From Burkholderia stabilis (GTDB lineage: Bacteria; Pseudomonadota; Gammaproteobacteria; Burkholderiales; Burkholderiaceae): 64,000 nucleotides of DNA. A program made the position numbers and the translations under genes. Below are positions 50,941 through 60,316 of this stretch, piece by piece. Numbering within the stretch: the first letter of the stretch is position 1; every line of letters begins with the position of its first letter. Under the pieces are notes generated by a model. It did not search any database. It had not been told where the DNA came from and saw only the letters and a program-made list of their open reading frames with translations. The stretch spans positions 2,542,001 through 2,606,000 of the forward strand of contig NZ_CP016442.1 in NCBI RefSeq assembly GCF_001742165.1, given 5' to 3'.

Positions 50941-53610
50941 ATGAGCACGCCTCTGAAGACCCTGATCACGAAACTGAATCCGCTGTGCCGGCATGCGGCC
51001 GAGCGCGCGGCGAGCGCGTGCCTGGCGCGCGGGCATTACGAGGTCGATCTGGAGCACCTGTTCCTCGCGCTGCTCGAAGAGCCGGCGGGCGACCTGCCGC
51101 TCGCGCTGCGCGCGAGCCGCGTCGATCCGCATGCGCTGCGCGCCGATCTGGAGCGCGAGCTGACGCACCTGAAGACCGGCAACACGCGCACGCCGGTGTT
51201 TTCCGTGCACCTGATCGCGCTGTTCGAGCAGGCATGGCTGATCGCGTCGCTCGATTCGCAGCTCGGCCGCATCCGCTCGGGCCACCTGCTGCTCGCGCTG
51301 CTGACCGCGCCGGATCTCGCGCAGTTCGCGCAGCGGATGTCGTCGCAGTTCGCGGAAGTGAACGTGACGGACCTGAAGCACAAGTTCGACGAAATCGTGT
51401 CCGGGTCGAACGAGGCCGAGCCGCGCCAGGCCGATGTGGACGATGGTGGCGCGGCGCCGGCCGGCGACGGCGCGGCACCTGCGGCCGGCCCGTCGAAGAC
51501 GCCCGCGCTCGACACGTACACGACCAACCTCACGCAGCGCGCGCGCGACGGCAAGATCGATCCGGTGATCGGGCGCGAAGCCGAGATTCGCCAGGCGATC
51601 GACATCCTGATGCGCCGCCGCCAGAACAACCCGATCATGACCGGCGAGGCCGGCGTCGGCAAAACGGCGGTCGTCGAAGGGCTCGCGCTGCGCATCGCGG
51701 CCGACGACGTGCCGCCGCCGCTGCGCGGTGTCGCGCTGCACGTGCTCGACATGGGGCTGCTGCAGGCCGGCGCGAGCGTGAAGGGCGAGTTCGAGAACCG
51801 CCTGAAGAGCGTGATCGACGAAGTGAAGAAGAGCGCGCACCCGATCATCCTGTTCATCGACGAAGCGCACACGATCATCGGCGCGGGCGGCCAGGCCGGC
51901 CAGAACGATGCGGCGAACCTGCTGAAGCCGGCGCTCGCGCGCGGCGAGCTGCGCACGATCGCCGCGACCACGTGGAGCGAATACAAGAAGTACTTCGAGA
52001 AGGACGCGGCGCTCGCGCGGCGCTTCCAGGTCGTGAAGGTCGAGGAGCCGAGCGAGCCGCTCGCGGCCGCGATGCTGCGCGGGATGTCCGGCCTGATGGA
52101 GAAGCACTTCAACGTGCGGATTCTCGACGATGCGATCACCGAGGCCGTGCGCCTGTCGCACCGCTACATCAGCGGCCGTCAGCTGCCCGACAAGGCGATC
52201 AGCGTGCTCGACACCGCCTGCGCGAAGGTTGCGCTCGCGCACAGCGCGACGCCGGCGGCGATCGACGACACGAAGAAGCGCATCGAGCGGATCGACGCGG
52301 AAATCGCGTCGCTGGAGCGCGAGGCGGCCGGCGGCGCGTCGCACGACGAACGGCTCGGCGAGCTGCGCGGCACGCGCGGGACGGCGCTCGAACAACTGGC
52401 GAAGGACGAGGCGCGCTACGAAGACGAGCGCGCGATCGTCGCCGAAATCACCGAACTGCGCGAAGCGCTCGACAAGGCGCGCGGCCCGTCCGAGGACGGC
52501 CAGCCGGTCGACGTGCAGGCGACCCGCGACAAGCTCGCCGAGCGCGTCGCGGCGCTGCATGCGCTGCAGGGCGGCGAGCCGATGGTGCCGCTGCAGGTGG
52601 ACGGCCACGTCGTCGCCGAGATCGTCGCCGCGTGGACGGGCATTCCGCTCGGCCGGATGGTGAAGGACGAGATCGACACCGTGCTGAACCTGCAGCCGCT
52701 GCTCGGCGCGCGCGTGATCGGCCAGGACCACGCGCTCGACGCGATCGCGCAGCGCGTGCGCACCGCGACCGCGAACCTCGAGGATCCGAACAAGCCGCGC
52801 GGCGTGTTCATGTTCGTCGGGCCGTCGGGCGTCGGCAAGACCGAGACGGCGCTCGCGCTGGCCGACATCCTGTACGGCGGCGAGCGCAAGATGGTCACGA
52901 TCAACATGAGCGAGTACCAGGAAGCGCACAGCGTGTCGGGCCTGAAGGGCTCGCCGCCGGGCTACGTCGGTTACGGCGAAGGCGGCGTGCTGACCGAGGC
53001 CGTGCGCCGCAACCCGTATTCGGTCGTGCTGCTCGACGAAGTCGAGAAGGCGCACCCCGACGTGCTCGAGATGTTCTTCCAGGTGTTCGACAAGGGCGCG
53101 ATGGACGATGCGGAAGGGCGCGAGATCGACTTCCGCAACACGCTGATCATCCTGACGTCGAACGTCGGTTCGACCGCGGTGATGGCGGCGTGCCTGAACA
53201 AGCCCGCCGAAGAGCTGCCCGACCCGGACGCGCTCGCCGAGACGCTGCGCCCGCAGCTGTACAAGACGTTCAAGCCCGCGTTCCTCGGCCGGATGAAGGT
53301 CGTGCCGTACTATCCGATCTCCGACGACGTGCTCGCCGAGATCATCGAGCTGAAGCTCGAGCGGATCCGCCGCCGGATCGAGACGAACCACAAGGCCGCG
53401 TTCGAGTGGGACGAATCGCTCGTCGAGGCGGTGCTCGCGCGCTGCACCGAAGTCGATTCGGGCGCCCGCAACGTCGACCATATCCTGAACGGTACGCTGC
53501 TGCCGGAGATCGCGGGCCACGTGCTCGGCCGGATCGCCGACGGCGCGGCCATCGCGCGCATTACGGTGCGCGCGGACGAGGCCGGCGAATTCGCCTATAC
53601 GGTCGAATGA
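50941..53610 (+). CDS. tssH: T6SS AAA+ ATPase ClpV (TssH)
   Basis: The 889-aa ClpB-like protein has an N-terminal repeat domain (ACLARGHYEVDLEHLFLALL), AAA1 with Walker A at about G235 (GEAGVGKT) and Walker B LFIDEAHTIIG, a coiled-coil middle region, and AAA2 with Walker A at about G627 (GPSGVGKTETAL) and VLLDEVEKAHPDVLEMFFQV. It disassembles contracted TssBC sheaths. The start at 50941 lies 44 bp after tssG. Confidence 0.96.
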   Translation: MSTPLKTLITKLNPLCRHAAERAASACLARGHYEVDLEHLFLALLEEPAGDLPLALRASRVDPHALRADLERELTHLKTGNTRTPVFSVHLIALFEQAWLIASLDSQLGRIRSGHLLLALLTAPDLAQFAQRMSSQFAEVNVTDLKHKFDEIVSGSNEAEPRQADVDDGGAAPAGDGAAPAAGPSKTPALDTYTTNLTQRARDGKIDPVIGREAEIRQAIDILMRRRQNNPIMTGEAGVGKTAVVEGLALRIAADDVPPPLRGVALHVLDMGLLQAGASVKGEFENRLKSVIDEVKKSAHPIILFIDEAHTIIGAGGQAGQNDAANLLKPALARGELRTIAATTWSEYKKYFEKDAALARRFQVVKVEEPSEPLAAAMLRGMSGLMEKHFNVRILDDAITEAVRLSHRYISGRQLPDKAISVLDTACAKVALAHSATPAAIDDTKKRIERIDAEIASLEREAAGGASHDERLGELRGTRGTALEQLAKDEARYEDERAIVAEITELREALDKARGPSEDGQPVDVQATRDKLAERVAALHALQGGEPMVPLQVDGHVVAEIVAAWTGIPLGRMVKDEIDTVLNLQPLLGARVIGQDHALDAIAQRVRTATANLEDPNKPRGVFMFVGPSGVGKTETALALADILYGGERKMVTINMSEYQEAHSVSGLKGSPPGYVGYGEGGVLTEAVRRNPYSVVLLDEVEKAHPDVLEMFFQVFDKGAMDDAEGREIDFRNTLIILTSNVGSTAVMAACLNKPAEELPDPDALAETLRPQLYKTFKPAFLGRMKVVPYYPISDDVLAEIIELKLERIRRRIETNHKAAFEWDESLVEAVLARCTEVDSGARNVDHILNGTLLPEIAGHVLGRIADGAAIARITVRADEAGEFAYTVE

Positions 53611-53654
53611 GCCCCCGCGCGCGACATCTCATGCATCAACGGATTCACTGAACC

Positions 53655-54776
53655 ATGCCGATCAATCTCCCCGAGCTGCTGACGCCGATCAGCGAATCGT
53701 CGCCCAGCGGCGACGACCTGCTGTTTTCGAACGAATTCGACGCGATCCAGGATGCGCGGCGCTACGACGACCCAACGCTCGACCAGGGCGAATGGGTGAC
53801 CGAGATCAAGGAGGCCGACTGGGGCTTCGTCGTCGACCATGCGGGCGAACTGCTGCGCACGCGCACGAAGGACCTGCGGCTCGCGGTGTGGCTGACCGAG
53901 GCGCTCGCGCTCGAGGACGGCATCACCGGCCTCACCGAAGGCTATGCGCTGCTCGAGGGCCTGTGCCGCGAGTACTGGGACACCGTGCACCCGCTGCCCG
54001 AAGGCGATGACACCGAGTACCGGCTCGGCAACGTCGCGTGGCTCTCCGGCCGCACGGCCGAGCTGCTGCGCGCGGTGCCGATGACGGACGGCGCGTCGAA
54101 TGCGTTCAGCACGCTCGACTGGGAAGTGGCGCAGCACGTTGCGCAGTCCATCAAGCGCGACCCCGAACACGCGGACGACATCGCGCGCGGCAAGCCGTCG
54201 ATCGACCAGATCGATTCGTCGCGGCGCGTCACGTCGATCGCGTTCTACACGGCGCTGCTGGCGAACCTGAAGGCGTTCGAATTCGCGCTCGACGCGTTCG
54301 AGGAGCGGCTCGTCGAGCGCGCGGGCGATTTGGCGCCGAGCTTCCGGCAGGCGCGCGACGCGTTCGAGACCGTGTACCGGCTCGCCGAGCGCTTTGCGCG
54401 CGAGCAGGGCTATACGGGCAGCGCGCCGCACACGCAGGCGGCGCCGCCCGCGCAGCCCGAGCGTATCGAGCCGAGCTTCGGCGACCCGATCCAGATCGAG
54501 GAGACTCACGTGCAGTCGCAGACCGCTCCGCGTCCGCCGGTGACGCAGATGATCGCCGGCATCCAGAACCGCGCGCAGGCCGTCGACCAGTTGCGCGCGG
54601 TCGCACGTTATTTCCGTCAGACCGAGCCGCACAGCCCGGTCGCGTACCTTGCCGACAAGGCGGCCGAATGGGCCGACATGCCGCTGCACAAGTGGCTCGA
54701 GAGCGTCGTGAAGGACGACGGCTCGCTGTCGCATATTCGCGAGCTGCTGGGCGTGAGGCCGGACGAGCAGTCGTAA
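53655..54776 (+). CDS. tssA: T6SS protein TssA (ImpA N-terminal family)
   Basis: The 373-aa protein begins MPINLPELLTPISESSPSGD and continues DLLFSNEFDAIQDARR, the ImpA_N domain, with a C-terminal region QNRAQAVDQLRAVARYFRQT and EPHSPVAYLADKAAEWADMP. TssA caps and primes tube/sheath growth. It lies 44 bp after clpV. Confidence 0.94.
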   Translation: MPINLPELLTPISESSPSGDDLLFSNEFDAIQDARRYDDPTLDQGEWVTEIKEADWGFVVDHAGELLRTRTKDLRLAVWLTEALALEDGITGLTEGYALLEGLCREYWDTVHPLPEGDDTEYRLGNVAWLSGRTAELLRAVPMTDGASNAFSTLDWEVAQHVAQSIKRDPEHADDIARGKPSIDQIDSSRRVTSIAFYTALLANLKAFEFALDAFEERLVERAGDLAPSFRQARDAFETVYRLAERFAREQGYTGSAPHTQAAPPAQPERIEPSFGDPIQIEETHVQSQTAPRPPVTQMIAGIQNRAQAVDQLRAVARYFRQTEPHSPVAYLADKAAEWADMPLHKWLESVVKDDGSLSHIRELLGVRPDEQS

Positions 54777-54844
54777 GCGATGGCCGGCTAACCTGAGAGC
54801 GCGTGCCCCGTCGGGTTCGCGGCAAACAACAAGATGGATATCGC

Positions 54845-57403
54845 ATGAACGTGACCGAAATCGCACAGGCGATTCGGGGCGGCCTGATTCAGCAGGATCG
54901 CCTGCTGAAGACGGACATCCCGTCGTTGCCGAACAATGCGCTCGTGCCGCGCCGCGCCGTGACCTGTTCCGAACTGGGACGCGACTTCAGCGTGGCGCTC
55001 GATCTTGTGTCCACCGCGAGCGACGTCGAACTCAAGACGCTGATCGCGCAGCCGATCACGCTGTGGATCCAGCAGGCCGACAAGTCGTATCTGCCGATCA
55101 ACGGGTATATCCATACGGCGCGCCGGCTCGGCGCCGACGGCAGCCTGTCGAGCTACCAGCTGTGCTTCGCGTCGTGGATGCATTTTCTGAAGTTCCGCAG
55201 CGACATGCGGTACTGGCAGGACAAGAGCGTCGACGCGATCCTCTCCGACGTGTTCGACGCGCATCCGCAGGCCAGGGGGCACTATCAGTTCGCGCTGTCC
55301 AAGCCGTTGCCGTCCCGCTCGTACTGTCGCCAGAGCGAAACCGACTGGAACTTCGTGCATCGCCTGATGGAAGACGAAGGGCTGTTCTGCTTCTGGCGAC
55401 ACAGCGAAGACGGGAAGGCGCACACGCTCGTCATCACCGACGATCTGCATGCGGTCGACGCGTTGCCGGAGAAAACCGTCCGGTTCGACCGCTCGGGAAC
55501 GGGCACGGAGACCGCCGGTTTTACGCAATGGGCCGCGTCGCGGACGTTGCAGAGCACGCTGCACACGACGCGCACGTTCGATTACAAATCGCCGTCGTCG
55601 GCCGGCAATCCGAACGGCACGACGTTGCCGACCAAGGCCGGCCAGGGCGATCTGCCGGACCAGGCGGAAATCTACGAGTACACCGGCGCGTATACGTACG
55701 CAGGCCAGGACCGTGGCGAACATCTGTCGAAGATCCGGCTGGAGGAATGGGAGTCGCGCGCGAAGCGCTTCTTCGGCGTGGGCGGCGTGCGCGGGATCGA
55801 CGCCGGGCGACGCTTCACGCTGGCGGATCACCCCGAGCACGACCGCGATTCGGCGCAAGACCGGGAGTTCGCGGCCCTGAAGGTGCTGCGCTACATCGAG
55901 AACAACCTGCCGATCTCGGACCACGAAGCGAATTTCCCGCACAGCCTGCAGGACCCACTGGCGCAGGCGAAGGCCGGTCACGGCGAAGCGGCTGCATTCG
56001 AGGTCGGTCATGACGACGGATCGGCAGGGTTCTATCTCGTCGAAGTCGAGGCGCAGCGTGCGAGCGTGCCGTATCGCAGCCCGTTCGAGCATCGCAAGCC
56101 GGAGATGCGGCTCGAGACGGCCGTCGTCGTCGGGCCGAAGGGCGAGGAGGTTTATACGGACGAGCTGAACCGGATCAAGGTCATGTTCGTCTGGGACCGG
56201 CAGAGCGAAGGCCGCGAAACCGCATCGTGCTGGGTGCGCGTCGTGCAGTCGGACAGCGGCGGCGGGTACGGCGGCGTGCATATTCCGCGGGTCGGCGAGG
56301 AAGTGATGATCGGCTATCTCGGCGGCGACTGTGACCGGCCGATCGTGATGCATCGCGTCTACAACGGAGCCGCCAGCCCGCAGTGGCACAGCGACGGGAT
56401 CCTGTCGGGCTTCCGGTCGAAGGAGTACGCGGGATCGGGGCACAACGAGATGGTGCTCGACGACGCGACCGGGCAGAACCGTACGCGCCTGTTCAGCAGC
56501 AGCGCGAATTCGCTGCTTCATCTCGGCTATCTGATCGAGCAGAACGGCAACACGCGCGGCGCGTATCTCGGCTCGGGTTTCGACCTGCGCACGGATGCGT
56601 ATGGCGCCGTGCGTGCAGGGCAGGGGATGTACGTCACGACGCACCCGAAGCAGGCGAGCAGCCAGCCGCTCGACGTGAACGAAGCGCAGCAGCAGCTCGC
56701 GGGGGCCGGCGGGTTGATCGAATCGATGTCGCAGGTCAGCGAGTCGCATCAGGCCGAAAACCTCGGTGCCGGTCGCGATGCGTTGAAGCAGTTCGCCGAT
56801 GCGACCAGGAACAGCGTGGCGGGTGAGTCGTCGGGCGGCAGGACCGCGGGCGGCGGGACCGGTAACGCGAATGCGTTCAAGGAACCGGTGATGCTGTTCG
56901 CGAGCCCGGCGGGGATCGGGATGGCGTCGCAGCAGTCGGTGCACCTGTCGGGCGATCAGCAGGCCAGCATCGTCAGCGGTCAAAGCACGTTCATTACCAG
57001 CGGGAAGTCGTTGGTCGCCGGCATCCGGGATCGCATCAGCCTGTTTGCCCAGAATGCCGGGATCAAGCTGTTCGCGGGCAAGGGCAAGGTCGAGATTCAG
57101 GCGCATGCGGACAGTATCGAGATGACCGCGCAGAAGCTCGTCAAGCTCGTGTCGTCGACCGAGAACGTCGATGTGGCCGCCAAGCGGGAAATCCTGCTGA
57201 CCTCGGGCGGCGCGTACGTGCGGATCAAGGGCGGCAATATCGAGATTCATGCGCCGGGGAAGATCGACTTCAAGGGTGCCCAGCACGAGTTCAGCGGTCC
57301 GGCGAGCATGCCGTATCCGTTGCCCGCCATGCCGAGCGGCACTTGCAAGCAATGCGTGCTCAACGCGCATAGCGGGCGCGAATCGATGGTCGAGGCAGAT
57401 TGA
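54845..57403 (+). CDS. vgrG: T6SS spike protein VgrG (second copy)
   Basis: The 852-aa protein has the same gp27/gp5/DUF2345 order as the paralogue at 26418 (LIQQDRLLKTDIPSLP, VMFVWDRQSEGRETASCWVR, GGYGGVHIPRVGEEV) but no TTR-like domain. It ends MPSGTCKQCVLNAHSGRESM, a CxxC-containing tail likely to contact the DUF4123 adaptor encoded immediately downstream (TGATG overlap). It starts 68 bp after tssA. Confidence 0.94.
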   Translation: MNVTEIAQAIRGGLIQQDRLLKTDIPSLPNNALVPRRAVTCSELGRDFSVALDLVSTASDVELKTLIAQPITLWIQQADKSYLPINGYIHTARRLGADGSLSSYQLCFASWMHFLKFRSDMRYWQDKSVDAILSDVFDAHPQARGHYQFALSKPLPSRSYCRQSETDWNFVHRLMEDEGLFCFWRHSEDGKAHTLVITDDLHAVDALPEKTVRFDRSGTGTETAGFTQWAASRTLQSTLHTTRTFDYKSPSSAGNPNGTTLPTKAGQGDLPDQAEIYEYTGAYTYAGQDRGEHLSKIRLEEWESRAKRFFGVGGVRGIDAGRRFTLADHPEHDRDSAQDREFAALKVLRYIENNLPISDHEANFPHSLQDPLAQAKAGHGEAAAFEVGHDDGSAGFYLVEVEAQRASVPYRSPFEHRKPEMRLETAVVVGPKGEEVYTDELNRIKVMFVWDRQSEGRETASCWVRVVQSDSGGGYGGVHIPRVGEEVMIGYLGGDCDRPIVMHRVYNGAASPQWHSDGILSGFRSKEYAGSGHNEMVLDDATGQNRTRLFSSSANSLLHLGYLIEQNGNTRGAYLGSGFDLRTDAYGAVRAGQGMYVTTHPKQASSQPLDVNEAQQQLAGAGGLIESMSQVSESHQAENLGAGRDALKQFADATRNSVAGESSGGRTAGGGTGNANAFKEPVMLFASPAGIGMASQQSVHLSGDQQASIVSGQSTFITSGKSLVAGIRDRISLFAQNAGIKLFAGKGKVEIQAHADSIEMTAQKLVKLVSSTENVDVAAKREILLTSGGAYVRIKGGNIEIHAPGKIDFKGAQHEFSGPASMPYPLPAMPSGTCKQCVLNAHSGRESMVEAD

Positions 57404-58452
57404 TGAGTGATGTGAGTGACAGCGGCAACATAGTTGACGGGCGAGATGTCGTCGACGTGAACGAGGCCGTCGACGCTGCGCCGAATCCGCGCGAGCCGGA
57501 ATGGCCGGTATTTCTGGAGATGCTGAAAGCGTCGCTGGCGGGTGAGGCCGGCGAGAGCCAGCCGATTCGACTCTATGCGATCGTCGATACGCGCGGTTAT
57601 CAGGAGCTGGACACGCAACTTGTGACGGTGCGCGGCCTGCGCTACGCGTCGCTCTGGACGGATACCGGTCTCGACGCTTATACGGATATCGCACCGTACC
57701 TGATTGCCTTCGACCGTCAGGCACTCGACGACGAGGGGGGCGAGCAATATCGACTGCTGCGTCAGCTGTGGCTGGACGCGGTTGATCTGCACGCGGTGAC
57801 GTGGCTTTGGTCGGCGTGGTCGTTCGATGCACTCGACGCGCATTTGCGCAGATATGTGAAGTACGCGCTGCCGAACGGTCGCGCGTATTACCTGTTCTTT
57901 TTCGACAATCACGTGTTCGGACGGCTGCGGCAGGTGTGGAGCGACGCGCAGGCGCAGCAGTTCGTTGCGCCGTTCGGCGAGATTCGCTATCGCAACCGGC
58001 GGCTCGAGGAGGTCGTGTGGCGCAACGCTGCGCCAGCGTCTGCCGACGCTGCGCCGGCAGGCGACGTGCAGGGCTTGAGCGAGAAGCAGCATGCGCAACT
58101 GATCGAACTCGGCTATCCGGACAAGCTCGTGCTGAAGTTTCGCGAGACGATGGCGGCGGCGGTCGATCACCTGTCCGACGGAGCGCTGTACGAGCAGGTC
58201 GTCGAGCAACTCGATCGCGCGGCGGGGCACGGGGTCTCCGGCGAAGCGGAACTGCTGTGTTACGTCGTGATGGGCGTGCAGGTCGCGCCGAAGTTCGACG
58301 AGCATCCGGCGGTGAAGGCGAGCCTCGAAGCGGCGTCGCGCGGGGAAACCGGTGTCGATGCGGCGCTGATGGCGATCGACGACGCGACGTGGGATGCGAT
58401 TCGCGATGCCCATGAGCGGGAATTGCTGGAGGCGCGTGGTGGCGTGGCTTAG
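57403..58452 (+). CDS. DUF4123 effector adaptor/chaperone (Tap/TEC family)
   Basis: The 349-aa protein contains RLYAIVDTRGYQELDTQL, DIAPYLIAF, HAVTWLWSAWSFDALDAHLR and RAYYLFFFDNHVFGRL, the DUF4123 pattern. Such adaptors load an effector onto the VgrG encoded beside them. Its ATG shares one base with the vgrG stop. The expected cargo is the DUF2235-like protein at 60309. Confidence 0.88.
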   Translation: MSDVSDSGNIVDGRDVVDVNEAVDAAPNPREPEWPVFLEMLKASLAGEAGESQPIRLYAIVDTRGYQELDTQLVTVRGLRYASLWTDTGLDAYTDIAPYLIAFDRQALDDEGGEQYRLLRQLWLDAVDLHAVTWLWSAWSFDALDAHLRRYVKYALPNGRAYYLFFFDNHVFGRLRQVWSDAQAQQFVAPFGEIRYRNRRLEEVVWRNAAPASADAAPAGDVQGLSEKQHAQLIELGYPDKLVLKFRETMAAAVDHLSDGALYEQVVEQLDRAAGHGVSGEAELLCYVVMGVQVAPKFDEHPAVKASLEAASRGETGVDAALMAIDDATWDAIRDAHERELLEARGGVA

Positions 58453-59263
58453 GTCCGTGCTGGTGGTGGGCCTGGTTGTAGTGGCCTTTAGCGCATGCGG
58501 GAAATCGGAGCCGGTGTATGGCGGGATTTCGGTGATCGCTCACAACTATCTGCCGTACAACCTGGATGGATTTACGATCATCGATGCCTATGGAAACAAG
58601 GCAGGTGGAGGGAATAGCTTGCCGGGTGGCGGAGGTGGGGTGACTTGTTGCTACAAGCTCAAGGGTACCGAGTTCACGGTCAAATGGGACTATGTCGATG
58701 TCGATCAATGGCACAAAGGCAACGACGAAACGCTTCACGCCGAGGCGAAGGCTACGTTGTCTCCGTCGCAGGTTCCGGAGAGGGTAGGTGATCGAATTCT
58801 CGAAGTGCACTTCTATCCGGATCGTCACGTCGAGTTTCAGTTTCCCGGCGCGCTGATGGATGAATCGCGTATTCCGATGATCGACGTGTCGCGCTGGATG
58901 GCGAGCCGGTATCAGGCGCAATTGAACAAACGATACGACGAGCGTGAGGACCAGCAGTTTCGTCGCATCGCGCGTGTCGTTGCGGCGGCGTGGTTGAAAT
59001 ACCGACTGACCGACCGTGACGATCTGGAGCAGTACACGTACTTCAGTCTGCTCGTAAACAGCCGTTTCGATGCACATCCTGAGGTTCAGCGTGTGCTGCA
59101 GTCGACCGCCGGCAAGCCGGGGATATTTGCGAGAGCGATGGAGTCGTTGCCGAAGCGTGTGTTGTCCGTGTTGTCGACTGACGAGTTCGAAGCGGTGGCG
59201 GTGCCGACGATTCCCGATGGCCTGCTGCCGCCGCCACGTGCAGAGGATGCGGCGCGTGGATGA
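58439..59263 (+). CDS. DUF3304-like lipoprotein, putative immunity protein A
   Basis: The 274-aa protein has a lipoprotein signal (MAWLRSVLVVGLVVVAFSAC) followed by GISVIAHNYLPYNLDGFTII, GVTCCYKLKGTEFTVKW and EVHFYPDRHVEFQFPG, resembling DUF3304 proteins found beside Tle effectors. I chose GTG 58439 for the GGAGG six bases upstream; ATG 58412 is possible. It is about 65% alike to the next gene. A periplasmic lipoprotein beside a lipase-like effector fits an immunity role. Confidence 0.75.
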   Translation: MAWLRSVLVVGLVVVAFSACGKSEPVYGGISVIAHNYLPYNLDGFTIIDAYGNKAGGGNSLPGGGGGVTCCYKLKGTEFTVKWDYVDVDQWHKGNDETLHAEAKATLSPSQVPERVGDRILEVHFYPDRHVEFQFPGALMDESRIPMIDVSRWMASRYQAQLNKRYDEREDQQFRRIARVVAAAWLKYRLTDRDDLEQYTYFSLLVNSRFDAHPEVQRVLQSTAGKPGIFARAMESLPKRVLSVLSTDEFEAVAVPTIPDGLLPPPRAEDAARG

Positions 59264-59464
59264 TCGCATCGGGTGCGTTTTGGATGCGATTTGCGACGTA
59301 GACGGGCGGGATCGATGAAATGTAGGCGTCGGCACGAGGTAGGGGCGCGACGGCGGAAGTATATGTGGCGTGCTCAGAGGCCTATGTCGCTGACGATATT
59401 CGGATGATTGAGGCTGGTCGATGTCGGTATGGCGTGCAGGGCACGATTCGGAAGGGAAACATCA

Positions 59465-60316
59465 ATGGATAGAGCAATGAAACTGTCGAGTCTGGTGAGT
59501 CGTGTTCTGGCAGGGTGCTTGCTCGCGGTGGCCGTAACTGCATGCGGGAAATCGGAACCGATCTACAGTGGGATTTCGGTGATGGGGCGGAATTATCTTC
59601 CCTACAACATGAACGGTTTCACCATTACGGACGCTTACGGCAACAAAGCGAGCGGTGGCGGAGATGATCCGCCCGGCAGCGGCGGCGGGAGTGTCGCGTG
59701 CTGTTACAAGCTCAAGGGCACGGAATTCACGGTCAAGTGGAAGTATTACGACGCAGATCGATGGACGATGGGCGATTCGCATACGCAGCAAGTCGAAACA
59801 AAGGTCGTGATGCCACCGTCGGCCCTCCCCGAAAAAGTTGGTAGTCGTATTCTCGAAGTTCATTTCTACCCGGATCATCACGTCGAGTTTCAGTTTCCCG
59901 GCGAGCTTCTGGACGAGTCACGCGTTCCGATCGTGGATGTTTCGCGATGGATGGCGAGTCACTATCAGGAGCAACTGGATAAAAAGTTCGATGACACCGA
60001 TGGGCAGTCGCATCGTCGCATTGCACGCGTGGTGGCTTCGGCGTGGTTGAAATACCGGCTGACCGACCGGAACGATCTCGAGCAGTATGCGTACTTTGGC
60101 TTGCTCGTGAACGGTCGATTTGATGCTCACCCGGAGATACAGCGTGTCTTGCGGGCAGCCGCCGGAAAGCCTGGCGCGTTCGCAAAATCGATGCAGTCAC
60201 TGCCCAAGAACGTGCTCGCTGAGTTGGTGAGCGATAAGTTCAGATCGGTTACCGTGCCTGCCGTCCCCGACGGGTTATTGCCGCCACAGCGGGTAGAGGA
60301 GAAGCAGCATGGCTGA
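59465..60316 (+). CDS. DUF3304-like lipoprotein, putative immunity protein B
   Basis: The 283-aa paralogue of the preceding lipoprotein has lipobox VAVTAC and the matching CGKSEPIYSGISVMGRNYLP, VACCYKLKGTEFTVKW and SRILEVHFYPDHHVEFQFPG segments. GGAAGGGAAA precedes the ATG. It overlaps the effector gene by 8 nt. Tandem immunity copies beside a T6SS lipase are common. Confidence 0.78.
   Translation: MDRAMKLSSLVSRVLAGCLLAVAVTACGKSEPIYSGISVMGRNYLPYNMNGFTITDAYGNKASGGGDDPPGSGGGSVACCYKLKGTEFTVKWKYYDADRWTMGDSHTQQVETKVVMPPSALPEKVGSRILEVHFYPDHHVEFQFPGELLDESRVPIVDVSRWMASHYQEQLDKKFDDTDGQSHRRIARVVASAWLKYRLTDRNDLEQYAYFGLLVNGRFDAHPEIQRVLRAAAGKPGAFAKSMQSLPKNVLAELVSDKFRSVTVPAVPDGLLPPQRVEEKQHG

Noticed and set aside
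54788..59335. 1515-aa minus-strand open frame across the second VgrG module
   Set aside because: It is Arg/His/Ala-rich, antisense to several well-supported genes, and is a high-GC codon-bias artefact.
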